64,000 nucleotides of DNA from Pterobdella sp. o SKG-2022 (taxonomy: Eukaryota > Annelida > Clitellata > Hirudinida > Piscicolidae). This document shows positions 1 to 13,300 of this stretch, in pieces; position 1 is the first letter of the stretch, and each line of letters begins with the position of its first letter. Position numbers and translations under genes: made by a program. A model generated the notes under the pieces. That model worked only from the letters and a program-made list of their open reading frames with translations. It searched no databases and had not been told where the DNA came from. The stretch spans positions 17,561,548-17,625,547 of the forward strand of contig OZ038321.1 in assembly GCA_964035795.1 (NCBI GenBank), read 5' to 3'.

Positions 1-368
1 AGTTTATACGTTAGCGATATTTCAAAAACTGTAGTATTTATCTAATTAACATATTTATTTCAAAATACTTTTTACGTAAAAAATGTCATACTCTAGAGAT
101 TTTTTGTTAAGTTTATCCCAAAATATCCCTCGCGTCAAGTGAAACGGCGAGTTTTTTATTTAAACATTAGGAGTAATATATATAATAGTAATAGGTTAAA
201 TAAAAATATCAATAACTACAGTAAGAGTTTCAAAAATAATTGCAGGTCTAGCCAGATAAAAGAAAAAAAATCTGAAAAAGAGTGGTCGAAAGGAAGTGCA
301 TCCTTCAAGAAAAACTGCCATAAAGTTAATGAAAGTCCTTTTCGAGTCTGATCTTTAAATGTTGGTTT

Positions 369-3308
369 GATGAAGGGTAAGGCTTTTGAAGTGGTGGAAA
401 CCATGTCGAGGAGGAGAGTCGATCTGTGTTGTTTACAAGAGACTCGTTGGAAGACCAACCTTGAACTTATTGCAGGAAGAGACTCGATATAAGTATTTTG
501 ATTGTGGGAATGATGAGGGCACTTGTGGTAGGAATTCTACTGGCTGAGAATTGGTGGGAGAAAGTGTTTGAAATGATTAGAGTCTCAGATAGAATCATTC
601 GAATGGTAATTGGATTAGTTGTGTTTGTTTTTGTGAGTGTTTATGCACCTCAAGCTAACCTTAGTGAAAGTGTAAAAGATCAATTCTATTATGCGCTTCA
701 ATCCACCATAGCTAGAGTTTCATCTTCGAAACAGCTAATCATAAGTGGAGACTGGAATGGCCATATAGGATCACACTCTACTGCTTTTGAGGATGTGCAT
801 GGTGGACAAGCTTTGGGAAAAAAAAACCATGAAGGTAAAAGACTGCTGGAATTTGCTGTTGCCAATGAGCTGGTTGTTGGTAACTCCTGGTTCAAGAAAA
901 AATTTAAACATCTAGTTACATACCAGTCAAAAGATTGTAAACCCCAAATTGACTACATATTGTATAAGAGAAGTTTTGGAAAAATGGTATCTAATGTGAA
1001 AGTCATTTTTAGGGAGGAGTGTGCAACACAGCATAGACTGGTGGTTGGTGACTTCAAAGTTTGCACTCATGCTCACCCCAAAAGAAGGTTTGTTTCTCGT
1101 ATAAAAGTCTGGAAACTAAAAGACTTTATAAATCAAGTTGAATTTTCTAATTTTTTCAATGCATTAATCCAAGGAAATGAAACTGGTAAAACTGGAGGAA
1201 CGTTGGAAGTACCTGAAAAACAATTTGATTAATGCTACAAAACAGGTTTGTGGAGTCTCTGCAAAACATACCTGAAAGAGGCAGACTTGGTGGTGGAATG
1301 ACAAGGAGCAGCAAGCTCTGTCCTACAAACGCAAATGTTTCAAAGTATGGAAGGCAGGAGAAGACAGACATGCTTATCAGGTGGCTAAACGTGCATCCAA
1401 GCTTGCTGTACACATAGCCAAAACTGATGCTGAGAAGATTGCTTTCAAAAAAATCAGTTCCAGATCTGTTGAGATATATCGACTGACTAAGCAAATGCGG
1501 CTAGAGAACCAGGACGTCATTGGGGATAAACCGGTGAGAAATAATAATGGCCAAATGTCCCTGGATGTTGATTCCAAAAAAGAAGCATGGAGTGAGCTTT
1601 ATATGCATCTTCTCAATGTGGAGTTTTCATGGAATTCAGGTGGTTTGTCCGAAATCTATCCCGTGGAAGGTCTCAGCGAACCTATCACTACAGCAATGGT
1701 TAGAAAAACCATTAATAAGATGAGCCTTGGGAAAGCAGCGGGTCCTTCAGGTATTGTTGCTGAGATGCTCAAGGCCGCAGGTTCAAGTGGTGCTAGTATG
1801 ATTCGAGATCTCATTGAAGACATCTTTGAGAACACCGTCTGAGTGTTAGAAAAGTCACATAGTCAGTGTATATAAGAGTAAAGGTGATGCTTTAAACAGG
1901 TCTAACTATAAGGGTTTGAAGTTAATTGATCAGGTTATGAAGGTTTTGGAATGCGTAGTGGAAGGTTTTATCAGACAAAGAATGGTGATTAATGATATGC
2001 AATGTGGTTTTATGCAAGGTCGGGATAAAACTGATGCCATATTTATCCTCCGTCAGTTACAGGAAAAGCATCTGGTTGCTGGTAAGCCCCTCTACTTAGC
2101 ATTCATTGATTTGGAGAAAGCCTTTGACACGAGAAGTGATTTGGTGGAGTATGCGAAAATTGAAAATTGATGAATGGCTTGTGAAAATTGTACAATCCAT
2201 GTACAAGGAAGTGAGGAGTAGGGTGAGAGTTGGTGAAGAGTATAGAAACTCGTTTGATGTTCGGGTAGGTGTCCATCAAGGTTCTGTCCTTAGTCCATTA
2301 CTTTTTGTTATTGTGCTGGAAGCTTTATCTATGGAGTTACGTACAGGTTGCCCTTGGGAGATCTTGTATGCTGACGACTTAATGGTAAGTGCTCAGTCCA
2401 TGGATGAACTATTAGTGAAGTTGAAAACATGGAGATCGGAGATGGAGAAAAAGGGGTTGAGGGTGAATATGAGTAAGACAAAGCTAACGGTTTCTGGTTC
2501 GAACCTTGATGTGTTGAGAAAATCTAGGAAGTATACTTGTGGTGTATGCCGAGCAGGTGTGGGTAGAAATGCTATTCAGTGTGGAGGCTGCAGGCAATGG
2601 GTACACAAGAAATGCAGCGGCATAAAAGGCCCTCTAACTTCGGATCTTAACTTCCGATGCGCTCGTTTTCTTGGTACAACACGGCCTGTTGATGGGAGAT
2701 TGGTGAAGGAAGCGATGATTGGTGATGAAAAACTGGAAGTTTTTCCAGAGTTCTGTTATCTGCAGATGGTGGATGTGAGCTTGCTTCAATAACACGTTGT
2801 AAGTGTGCCTGGGCTAAATTTCGCCAACTTCTTCCACTCCTTGCTAATCGTCATTTATCATTATTGACCAGAGGCCGTGTTCATTCAACCTGTGTCAGAA
2901 GAGCTGTTACATGCTGCTGAAACATGGCCCGTAACAGTTTCCACGTTGAACCGCCTTAGACGAAATGACCTTGCCATAATTCGCTGGATGTGCAACATCA
3001 AAACGAATGATAACGTTTGCTCCCACTCACTCCTTTCAAAACTTGGCATTCGGGATGTTGAGGTAGTTCTTCGTACAAGCAGAATGAGGTGGTTTGGACA
3101 TGTAGAGGGTAGCGTGAGTTGGATTTCTCAGGTGCGAAAGTTGGATTTAGATACTTACAAGAAGCCTGGTAGGCCAAAAAAGACTTGGAATGAGCTTATA
3201 TTGAATTATAGAAGAAAGCTAGACATGGTTTGTGCGGATTCATTCGATCGCTCTGAATGGAGAGGCCGACTTCGAGATAGAACTTTCATAAAGCCCAACC
3301 CTTGGTAA
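369..3308 (+). pseudogene. LINE ORF: endonuclease-reverse transcriptase, frameshifted
   Basis: Endonuclease, about 369-1080: the motifs QETRW, SVYAPQ, GDWNGHIG and PQIDYIL mark the exonuclease-endonuclease-phosphatase fold that nicks target DNA. Reverse transcriptase, about 1680-2520: FIDLEKAFD, HQGSVLSPLLF and the catalytic YADD are intact as short motifs. A finger follows at about 2530-2680 with a CxxC, CxxC, WVHKKCSG and FRCxxF spacing that recalls a PHD finger; the last Cys is replaced by Phe in this copy. The C-terminal part (2700-3308) contains RMRWFGHVEG, usual for RTE and related proteins. Reading-frame breaks lie near 485, 1235-1380, 1845-1915, 2130-2160 and 2790-2876. The product would have copied its RNA at a nicked target. 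It is not a host gene. Confidence 0.88.
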
Positions 3309-3332
3309 AGGAAAACGGACTATAAAAAGGAT

Positions 3333-3348
3333 TTGATTGATTGATTGA
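3333..3348 (+). repeat. TTGA tandem repeat, LINE 3' tail
   Basis: Four tandem TTGA units immediately after the LINE stop codon region. RTE elements end in such short tandem repeats instead of poly(A), so this fixes the 3' end of the element. Confidence 0.8.
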
Positions 3349-3350
3349 TA

Positions 3351-3847
3351 CTGACAATGATGAAGTGACGGAGAGTAAGTAATTAAATAAGTATGAGATT
3401 ATCAATAACATAGGTATGAAATCGTTTAAGTCACAACCATATAAAAAAGCTTTGGAGGCGCAAATAAAAACTCAAAAAGGGTGTCCAAAACATCGAGACA
3501 AACATTTAACACATATAGCTTTAACAGAATAACAATAATAATTTTCTATTAGTGAATGAATAAAAAAGTATTTTTGGCTATTGCGAAAGCTTTATAAAAT
3601 ATCACCGCTAAAAATGGTCGAATATTGAAGTTAAAATTTTTAATAAAATTCAAAGTTGCATTAATTCAATAATTATATTAAAACGACTATGCATTAATTT
3701 GCACTTGAAACAAATTTTTCTCACTTTTTATTTAATATCAATTAATTTTTTTTACCTACCAAAGCACCAATACGAAAGCATACATATTCACAAATGCGAG
3801 AAATTTGGACACATTAAAATTCTTTTGACTGAAAATCATGGAAACTC
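3351..3847. other. Intergenic spacer / HERC2 3' UTR
   Basis: No gene is visible. The part nearest 3847 is probably HERC2 3' UTR (minus strand). A minus-strand AATAAA lies at 3727-3732, about 115 bases past the HERC2 stop. Confidence 0.4.
3727..3732 (-). terminator. Candidate poly(A) signal of HERC2
   Basis: AATAAA on the minus strand, about 115 bases downstream of the HERC2 stop. The hexamer is common by chance in DNA this AT-rich, so the call is tentative. Confidence 0.35.
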
Positions 3848-6800
3848 TTAAACTGAAGGTCCATAAAATAATCTTTCAATATATTCAAATGTTGGCAAAA
3901 TCGATTCCAAATTGAGATCGCTAGTCCTCCAATCTCGATGACTTGCATTCATTTCAGCTAACGTAGAAATTAGGCGATTAGATGATGCGTGGTTATTTGA
4001 AGTGCCTGGTACATCTACTGCAACGGATATTTCATCTGCGCTAGAATCGCTGTCAACGTGAGGAGATGCAAGAGCAACCCTAGCGTAATCGTCGGTATCT
4101 ATTGATTTACAAAAGTATATGGCGTATTTGAGTTTATCTCGTAAAGAATTCTTGTTAGTATATCTGTGAAAAAAATTATTCAGAAAATGAAAAAAAAATT
4201 GTTATAGATGGAATCCTAATTAAAAACCTGGGCATTTTCAAAAGGAAAAAACACGTGTGACTCTCTGGAAGGTAATCATCTGGTGGGTCGTAACGCTCTA
4301 TGATCTGTTAGTGGTTGAGCATCGAATCAATACCTTCATTAGAGTGATTAATCAAATGTCAATAAGTAAATTTTGCAAACCTGAATGACAAAGTCCCTAT
4401 CTCGGAAATCAGCTACTGTCCTTGGTAATCTGGTTCTACCCCAAACAAATCTAAGGAAAAAAGACCTTTCATCATTGGTGAACTCTTCCATTACCTGCAT
4501 ACCATTTTGAATGTGCATGTTGAAAAACTATAAAAATGAAATTTATAAAAAAATATAAATTTCTTACAGATTATGAGGATTTAGAAGAACACGTGGAGAA
4601 AATTTTTGAACTAAAATTTTCAAAGAGTAAAACCTTTTCATAATTCATTAGCCTAATTAATTATGACAGGTTTTACTAATTGAAAACTTTTGTTCAATAA
4701 AAATTTTTCTCTACGTGTTCTTCTAAATCCTCACAATCTGAAATTTTTAGTTTATGAAATTCAAGTTTACAAAAACAACGTACGATGTCTTATAAAACTA
4801 TAAAGAAAGTATAAATTACTGAAGTTTTCCTTTTGATAATAAACAATAAAATTTTTTAAAATAAAAGTAATTTAAAATTGATAGACAAATAATTCAGCAA
4901 ACAATTAGAACACAAGATAGTAGAAATGAACTGCACCTGCCAAAACCAACAGATGAGGGCAGACGAAGCTTCTATGCCCTTGTAAACCGCCATCGATTTA
5001 AGCAGGTCCAAGGGAATGTCTGGACTGCCACAAACCTACAACATGAATGAAAAAAACGAGTTGTTTGTATTGTGATGATTTGCTGTCTTCAATATTACTT
5101 GATTTAATGTTGAAATATGGTTGAATTGAATTTTATGATATATTACCATAGTTTCGAGTTCGGTAGGAGTGAAAAGAGGGAGAAGAGGAACTGGGACAAC
5201 TTTCGACAATCCTTGTCTTACCAGACTTATATGCCTATCAAACTCGTGCAGTCTGGTGAAATTGCCATGAGTTTGAGTGGTTATGTATAAAATTAAGCAT
5301 TATTTCATTTAGATTAAACATTTAAGTCAAAAAAACCTATAATCAAGAGCTAGTTTGATATACTCATCCCGGTTAGAAGGGGTAATTTTTGTATATTTGT
5401 GTGACAATTTCATTTCTTTGCCTGAAGTTCCAGTGGTTGAAAAAGGCATTTCAATCCCCCTCAAAAGATGTTCGTCCATATTTTTTATGTGCATCAAACC
5501 TACAATTGATATTTTCATTCAATAAATTTGTTACTATTGCACAAATAATATCTTTTATATTGTCTATATTGTACTAGAATTTTTCATTTTCTATATTTTT
5601 CTAGAATGGCCTATTTTTTATATTGTTCTAGAATATTCTATTTTCTCTAGAATATCCTTACTCTATAGTATATAAACTTGTGTCTTCTGCCTCCATTACT
5701 TGATTATTACTTAATAAACGTTTTGAATCCATTGTGTTTTTGTTACAAGAAACACAACAATATTTTATTAAAATATTTGTTAATTTTTTTAAAAACATTT
5801 TATGTATCTTTTTTTTTAAACTTTTTGATTTTATGAGGTAAAATAGAGAGTAATTAATAAAGACACTAAAGTTTTATGATAAGGTTTGACATATGAAATC
5901 AAAAAGAATTTGATAAAAAACAAACAAAATAACTGATATTAAACATTATAAAAAACTTGAAAAATGAACATCATCAGTTTACGCCCGTTACCATGCTAGC
6001 ATGGATTGGACGAAAGATTAAAGATCTGCCATAAAACTTATTGACTATATCGAATGCATTATGACTCACTAGGTATGAAATGCTTATCGATTTCATTCAG
6101 ATCATTTAGAGTGAGAGAAGCGAATGTCAATGATTTCCACATTGCTCCAGATAAAGCCAAGTTGAGAGGGGAACCAGTTCGTATAGCTATGCCCATTAAA
6201 ACTCCTGTTGAAGAAGTTGGAAGATGCTTTGAGAATCAGATAAAAATTGACAGAAAAATTTCAAATAAAACTTCAAAGTATATTTGTTGTGAAATATTCT
6301 TTCGTGCGTAAGATTAACCTAGAAACGTCATCATCTTGTCGTTGAGAACAGAGCTTTCCAGATCGGCATTGATAGTGAAGCAGTCTTTGTTTGTGCCGTC
6401 GTCTGTTCGCCCATTGGCTGTCAAAATCAACAATGGTAAACTGCCGTTTAGAAGCTCATCACACATTTCTGCTATTGATTCGCTGTAACCTCCACCACAA
6501 TCATCAACACTCTCACCTTGTGGTTGATTATAACTTGAAAGTAAAATCAATAAAAATCAAAAAAATAATATTTCAAACATATTTAAACCATTACTGAAGT
6601 GTTTACCGATGAATTTGACCTTCCACACTCGATGGGGCATCAGCAGGTATTCAGTATTCTCAAGCACCATCATCTTCTCGCATATCTGCCAATAAACTGT
6701 CTTCTCTATACTTGCCAATTTAGCATCTTTTCCTTTTTCTGTTTTTCCTTTCGCCTTTTTTGACTGTGAAGATAAAAAGGTTTCAATAATAAAAATGAAA

Positions 6801-7364
6801 AAAATTAGAAAAAAACGCAATGAAAAAGTAATAATTAAAATAAAAGTTGAAACCTTGATAGGTTTGAAGTAATGAAAAAGGTAGAAAATGAAATATTAGT
6901 TAAGACTAACTTGTAAGCGATTAACATTGATGACAGGCCCGTGTAGCTTGTCTCTTATCATTGTGTGCTGCACAATCTTCTTGAAAACTGACTCCTTTAA
7001 TTATGTGAGTGCATCTTTATGATACATATCTTAAATCCATCAAAAAACATACCTTCGCAGAGAATACAAGTAAATCTCGGAGTATTTGATTGTGGTTATT
7101 AACAGATATATTTTCATTGTCAATTATGGCTTTAAATGATGGAAAGATTTTTTGAATCTCATTTTTTGAATTTGACAAGTGATTGCAGTTGGTATCCAAA
7201 GCAGGAAAATCAATACATAGATTTGATTGGTGACCAGGTGGTCTATGTTTAAATTGATTGTTGGTATAAAACTTAATATCAAGCATGGGAATGATGGGAC
7301 AAACAAGTTCAGCGAAATTACTGAGTAAAATCAATCTATTCCGTACAGTCTTCATATTAATACT
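3848..7364 (-). CDS. HERC2: HERC2 HECT catalytic domain (exons 82-92)
   Basis: Exons in reading order: 7053-7364, 6911-6994, 6607-6763, 6319-6516, 6070-6204, 5337-5499, 5147-5252, 4937-5035, 4381 to about 4494, 4228-4304, 3848-4163. Near-human stretches include [51 protein letters not shown] and [10 protein letters not shown]. The catalytic Cys lies in exon 4228-4304 in the context [10 protein letters not shown], so the ligase should be active: this Cys takes ubiquitin from the E2 before transfer to lysine. The C-terminal tail after [10 protein letters not shown] is about 80 residues, Ser/Asp-rich, unlike the human tail, and ends with GPSV before a TAA stop. Exon 6070-6204 is fully antisense to an 85-codon plus-strand ORF that is only a shadow. 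Confidence 0.96.
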
Positions 7365-10300
7365 CTGAAAAAATTCCAATATTTGAAACGCTTTCAATAT
7401 TAAGTGCTCTAAAAAATTTGTGTGAAATCAATCAACAAACTTACTGTGAGTAAGTTATATTCAACAGGGGCTTGTTTGGGTAATTTTTCAGAGTAGTTTG
7501 GTTTTGAAGTCGACCAGGCTAAGCTGTGAGCCGAACCACATGCTAGTTTGTTGATCTTTTTACCTACAATATTTTAAAAATGAAAATTTTACTCGAAAAA
7601 TATACATGGAATGAAAGACATTGTTGTAGAGTTTTGTTTTGAAGAATATATCAGTCATTTCAATACTTAAATGGTTGAATTTATTAGCAGAAGCGATTTG
7701 AAAGAATAGAACAGGTATATCTTTGAAAAAATTTCATTCAACTGTGACCTTGTAGAACAGTGATAATTTTTGGTTTTTGAACAGCATTCATACTGCCATC
7801 CCCGAGTTGACCCTCATCATTGTCACCCCAAGCATAAACTTCTCCTTGAAATATAAAACAGAAGTAAATACTATTTATTTTTAATATTTTATAAACACAA
7901 AAAAACTTTCGAATAAAAATTATTATGAATGGTATGAAGAATCAAGAGCAAACCAGCATCAGTACAGCAGATACAATGCAGAGACCCACATGCGATAGAA
8001 ACGACCTTTGTGCCAAGAATATACCGAAATTCATTATTGATTATGTATTAGAGCTAATTTGTCGAATACTTTTTTTCCTTGCAAGTATAAAATTCTCTTT
8101 GGCCTTCTCACATGCACTTCTGTTCCATGCCCCAGCCTGTGATAGTCACCCTTGCCCCTGAAATTGACATTTTTTATAAATTGTATGTGAATTATTCAAC
8201 ATGGAAACACTAATTAAAAATTTATTCCTGCCAAAATATAGGTAGGCAAACATGCTAATCATCGTTAGTAAAAAATAGGGTTTCAATTGTAAAATTAAGG
8301 ATTTTACAGTGTTACTTCATAAAAAAAGTACAAAAAACCTTAAAAAATAATTTTAGAAATACGAAGAACTTGCAAATGCCAACCAAGTGTAAACAGATCC
8401 AGCCCTGGTAAGAGCAACAGAGAACTGAGAGCCACAGTCAATTTTGAGCACCCCCAGGCCCTGGAAGCAGTCGATCTTCATTGGGACTTTGCACCCTTCG
8501 CTCCCTCCACGGCCCAACTTGCCGTAATCACCATCCCCCCAAGACCAAACTGAACCATCAGAGGTCAAACACAACGTTTGAGCATCACCACTACCACAAG
8601 CCACATCAATTACTTTGTAATCTTTTAGCGCATCCACCTGGTTAACAATTGTTTCCATCATAGAGTTCAAAATTTACTGTTATAACTATTTTGGAAGCCT
8701 AATATTTGAATCACTCAACCATATTAAAAACACTAACCATCTTGGGCCTTGACTGATCCTCTCCATCCCCGTGACCAAGGCGTCCATAACGCCCCTTACC
8801 CCAAGTGAACAGCTTGCCTTCTGCTATGATGCACGCACTATGGGCTCCACCAGCTGCTATTTCTGTTACTTCAACGCTTCTGTCAATTTATTTCAAGGCA
8901 ATAAAATAATCATTGGTAGATAGATGTTTTAAACATCGACGTTGAACAAAACTCAAATCAACGCCTATAGTTAAAGGCTGCTATTCTATTATAACAATAA
9001 ATTCTAGTAGCGAGTATCAACGAATGGCCTTCTAGTAGTATTGTGATTTAGCTTGGCAAATGATTTAAGTTGACAACGATGAGGCAAACTACTCAAAATT
9101 GGGAACAGTGGATTTTGAATTGCCATAATTCCAAGTTTAATGTTATCTCAAACTGGCAACGAAAATTTGGCTCAAATAGTTATACTATGAATAATTAAGC
9201 TATAGTAATATCAATAATCTAGGCCTACTGCTGCCAAGTATAACATAATATACCTCATAACAGATAAACTCAAGTATAAAAGTATCCAATTAATAATCTA
9301 GGCCGACTGCTGCCAAGCCCAGTTACTGGAACATGTACAACACCATCACCAGTCACTTTAGAGAATTTTTCTCAACAGAGGGTAAGGATAACAGTATGAC
9401 CTAATATGCTTAAACAGATAAACTTATGTTAAAAGTAGAAACAAACACTAAAGTTTATTGAGATAATGTAAGATACTCTTACGAAAAGCTTCGTGTATTA
9501 AGTTTCTCAACAAACCTTAGTGTTTGTTTCTATTATATAATCTATTTCTGATAAACAATCAATGAAGTAACATATATGATAAGCAATTCTAATTAACAAA
9601 ATTTTACCTAAGAGTATCAATGACCCTGGGACGATCGAGAGAAGTTTTGTTACCATGGCCGAGCTTGCCATCCTCCCCTTCCCCCCACGAAAACACTTCT
9701 CCTCCCGCTGTCAGAGCTAAACAGTGTTTACCTGGAGTCAAACAATCAACCAATAAATAAATGAATAAAAAATTAAATAAAAAAATTAATTAATTAATCA
9801 ATCAAACAATTTCATCGTATGGAATATTGAGTATTGAGTACAGTAAAAACTGCAGATTATGAGGATATCAGAAGAATACGAAGAAAACATTTTTACTATA
9901 AAATTTTCAGCAAGTAAAACCTTGTCTTAATTCATTAGCAAAGTGGATAATTTAAAGAGGACAAAACATAGATGTAAAAAATTAGAAGTTGTTAATCATA
10001 TAATTATGTGAGATTGTTTCATTTTATGATGGTAAGCGATGTTGTTGTTTGAAGTTCTTCTTTAGCTAATGCGTTATTGTGGGCATGTAAGGTAATGATA
10101 CCCATTAGATGTGTTTATTTTGTTGTTCCTTGTTATTGTTTTGAATTGTTCCATTTCTAAATTTTTTTTTCTAATTAAATTGGTCCTGAATCGTCTATAT
10201 CTATATAACGAACCACAATGCTATGTAAATATCCAAGTCTGGGACCCACTATTACGGAAAATACAAACTATACAAAAAAAGGGGAGCAGGAATTAAACTC

Positions 10301-13300
10301 CTAATAAATGCACCATTCATTAATGTTCTACATAAAACCTGAGTAAATCTCACATAATTATATGATCAACCACTTCTAATATTTCACATCTATGTTTTTT
10401 CTCTTTAAATCCTCCACTTTGCTAATAAATTAAGACAAGGTTTTACTTGTTGAAAGTTTTAGCGTAGTAAAAATTTTTTCCATAGTGTTCTTTTAATATC
10501 CTCATAACCTGAAGTTTTTACTGTACAAAATTCAAGTTTACAAAAAAACACAAGATGTCTGAAAAACCACATTAAGTATTTGTTTTTAACTTAAGTAGAG
10601 CTAAATAGAATTTTCAAACCTCCAGAATTCACAGAAATTTTTTTGATATGCGTGTGTTGTATAGAATCAAGAAGAGTCAAAACAGCTACTGAGTCAGTTC
10701 CTCCAATGCCCAATCTTCCACTCGCACCATATCCAGCAGCATAGACCTGAGAGATCATCTCTATTAATAACTTTGGAGTTTAATATGAAGCATTTGAGTT
10801 ATTTGAATACAGAAAATTTTTTCAAAATTGAGCTAATTTTTTAAAAATGTCAAACTAAATTTTAATGAAAACCACAAACCTTTCCATCAGAGGTAACGGC
10901 AAATAAAGTTTGTTCTCCTCCAGCCAATTGTTGCGGCTTGAGAATAGAAAGCGCTTCACAAACTAAAGGCACTTTGACTTTGGCGCCTTCGACACCTCCT
11001 AACTGACCCCTGTGGTTATGTCCCCACACATATATCTGTCCTATGCTGCTGCTAGACAAAACCCAATCGTTTGGTTTTCTGTGGCAGTGAACGCTTGAAT
11101 AGAAATGGTCTAACAAGTTTGATGTAAAAGTTTTGAAAGTTCTGGTATTGATTCAAAACTTTTTTAATAAATTACTTTTTGAGCCAGTGCAGTAGTTGCT
11201 GATCATGATGAACGGTGAAAATTTGGTGGCTCTCATACGCTTTCAAGGCATAGGAAGCATTTCTACTAGTGTCTGTCGGATCTAATCCCTCCTTTTCTTC
11301 ATTCCACTTTTGATCATCTTTATTCTCTTCTGCTTTTGCATCTCCAACATCACCTTCGTCATATGCAGCAACACTATTGGTAAACACAGGTTCATCTTCG
11401 TCTTCTATTTCTGCGACTTTTCTTCCAACTTCATTTCTAAATTCTTTCGGCAAATCACCTTTTCTTTTTTGCAAGCATGAAATAGTATGTACTGCTGTAC
11501 AATATCTATGAAACCAATGCCAATTTTGAATTTGGTCGTCTTTCTCTGAAGAAGAAGTGGGCAATGAAATTTCTAGACCCAAATCACACGCTAGAGCCAC
11601 TAAAACCTGATTTGAACATTCAAGCTATTTGATATAAAGCTACTGGTAAATTTAAAACTAAACCTTGAAAAAGCGACTGTACATGAGTTGTTTTCCACTT
11701 TTAACAATGGGATCTTCATACTCGTACTGCCTCTTCAGTATTGAAGGCAGACTACGCAACAACTGGCCAACTCCTGGGAAATTCTGGAGACATATAATGA
11801 AACTCAGTATACATTTTTGTCACTTTTTTATGAAATATACTATAAAAAAATTTTTCTTTTACTTTACTCATTCCAGTTAGGCAAAAGTAGAACATATAAA
11901 CATTTATTTATTGGAAAGGTAAAAAAACCAACAAAAAATGACACTTGCTTCGGAGCATACAACGTATCATCCACTACGATACAAGAAACTTACACAGAGA
12001 ATTTATAAAATATTAATAAATCTATTTTTGTTAAAAAAACAAAAATGAACAATAAATGCTTTTTTATTGGCATCAAGATTTTAAACTTAATTTCACTTTA
12101 ATCTACAATTCTTTTAATGAGTTTTTCATGTTAATAAAATCAAATACACCACTAACTTGAATAGCAGTAACATGATGATTTTTCAAATTCACCAACATTC
12201 TCAACCTCTGCAATGCCCATATTTTATGCCCAACTTCTATTTTTTAAATGTTAAAATAATAAAAATAAATTTCTTATAAATCAGTTGTAATTAAACGTGA
12301 AAAATTTGAGTTGAACCACCTAATGAGTTTATTTGGGAGCAAGCGGCCAAAGACGACACCAACCGCATTAATATATTATTATGGTGGTTTTTGTCATTCT
12401 TTTCATAAGCCCTATCATTTTTAATGTAAGCATTTTCCCACTGATGAGAAAACAACGGAATGTTGAGAAGTATAGAAGCAAGTTCTACAGAGGGGAGAGA
12501 CATGAGCGACCGATCGGGGATGCTCCAATCATAACAGACTAGAAATGAAGATGAGGGTATGGATGATGAATTATTTAATGCTTGTTGTTCTGATGCAGTA
12601 TTTAAAGACGCCGGGACCACATTTGGAAACACTGTAAACCTCCACCCCCAACAAGGCATTATGCAATATGATTTGAACTTCCAATGTAGTTTGTTCCCAG
12701 GTAATTCGATGCTTCCCCAGTTTGACGATTTTTTACCTTCAAGTTATTGAAAAAAAATTTTGTCTATCTATATATCTATTTTTTTATATCTATAGAAAAT
12801 ACTAGTTTGAAGGATTTTGAAATTGAAATATATTTTTTAATATTATGAATAAAAAATAATTCAGTGGTAAAAAATGTAACCTGATTTAATGGAAATGATC
12901 CTCATGTGAGAGTCCATTAATATCAAAACTGCCCCCTTCTTCTCCATGCAGCACTGGCTATCAAACTCCACTCGCAATCCTGTCGCTCCTGTTTCGAATA
13001 GTCACAAAATAATGAAACAAATGTTTCTCGAGTTTCATTTAAGCATTCATATTAAGCGTCTAGAAACAAGTTTTACATCGTCACACAAAAATATTTGTAA
13101 TTAGCAAATCAACTCACCCGGTATTTCTACGCATCCAGAAAGATTAGATTTTTCATTGTAAGGGTGAGAGCTTTCCCTTGTTACAGGTTGCATATTATAG
13201 CACTTGAGATAAGCATTTTTGTTGACACTACTGCTGTTGCTTGCGAAATCTTCCAGTTCTGTCACACACAACTCTAATAACATTTCAGATGTCTGAAAGA

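Larger units (their letters stand above)
343..3350 (+). mobile_element. RTE-clade non-LTR retrotransposon (LINE), nearly full length, decayed
   Basis: A plus-strand block carries, in order, an apurinic-like endonuclease, a reverse transcriptase, a Cys/His finger and the C-terminal domain typical of RTE-type LINEs, then ends in about four TTGA units (3333-3348). A short tandem repeat at the 3' end is a hallmark of RTE elements. No LTRs or terminal inverted repeats are seen. Coding continuity is broken by several frameshifts and stops, so this copy is dead. The 5' limit is set by the first recognisable endonuclease codons near 343; whether an untranslated leader extends left (1-342) cannot be told. 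It lies just beyond the 3' end of HERC2, in the opposite orientation. What is seen is the domain order and the tail; the clade assignment rests on family knowledge. Confidence 0.9.

Noticed and set aside
6054..6311. 85-codon plus-strand ORF
   Set aside because: It is antisense to the HERC2 exon 6070-6204, whose minus-strand reading ([11 protein letters not shown]) is clearly the HECT domain.
10111..10296. 61-codon ORF inside the fold-back MITE, as a possible transposase
   Set aside because: Too short, no DDE or helix-turn-helix motif, and the composition is that of random AT-rich DNA.
12448..12475. CTGATGAG followed by AAAAC as a hammerhead core
   Set aside because: No stem II or GAAA strand follows, and the site is antisense to coding sequence of HERC2 exon 12320-12736.
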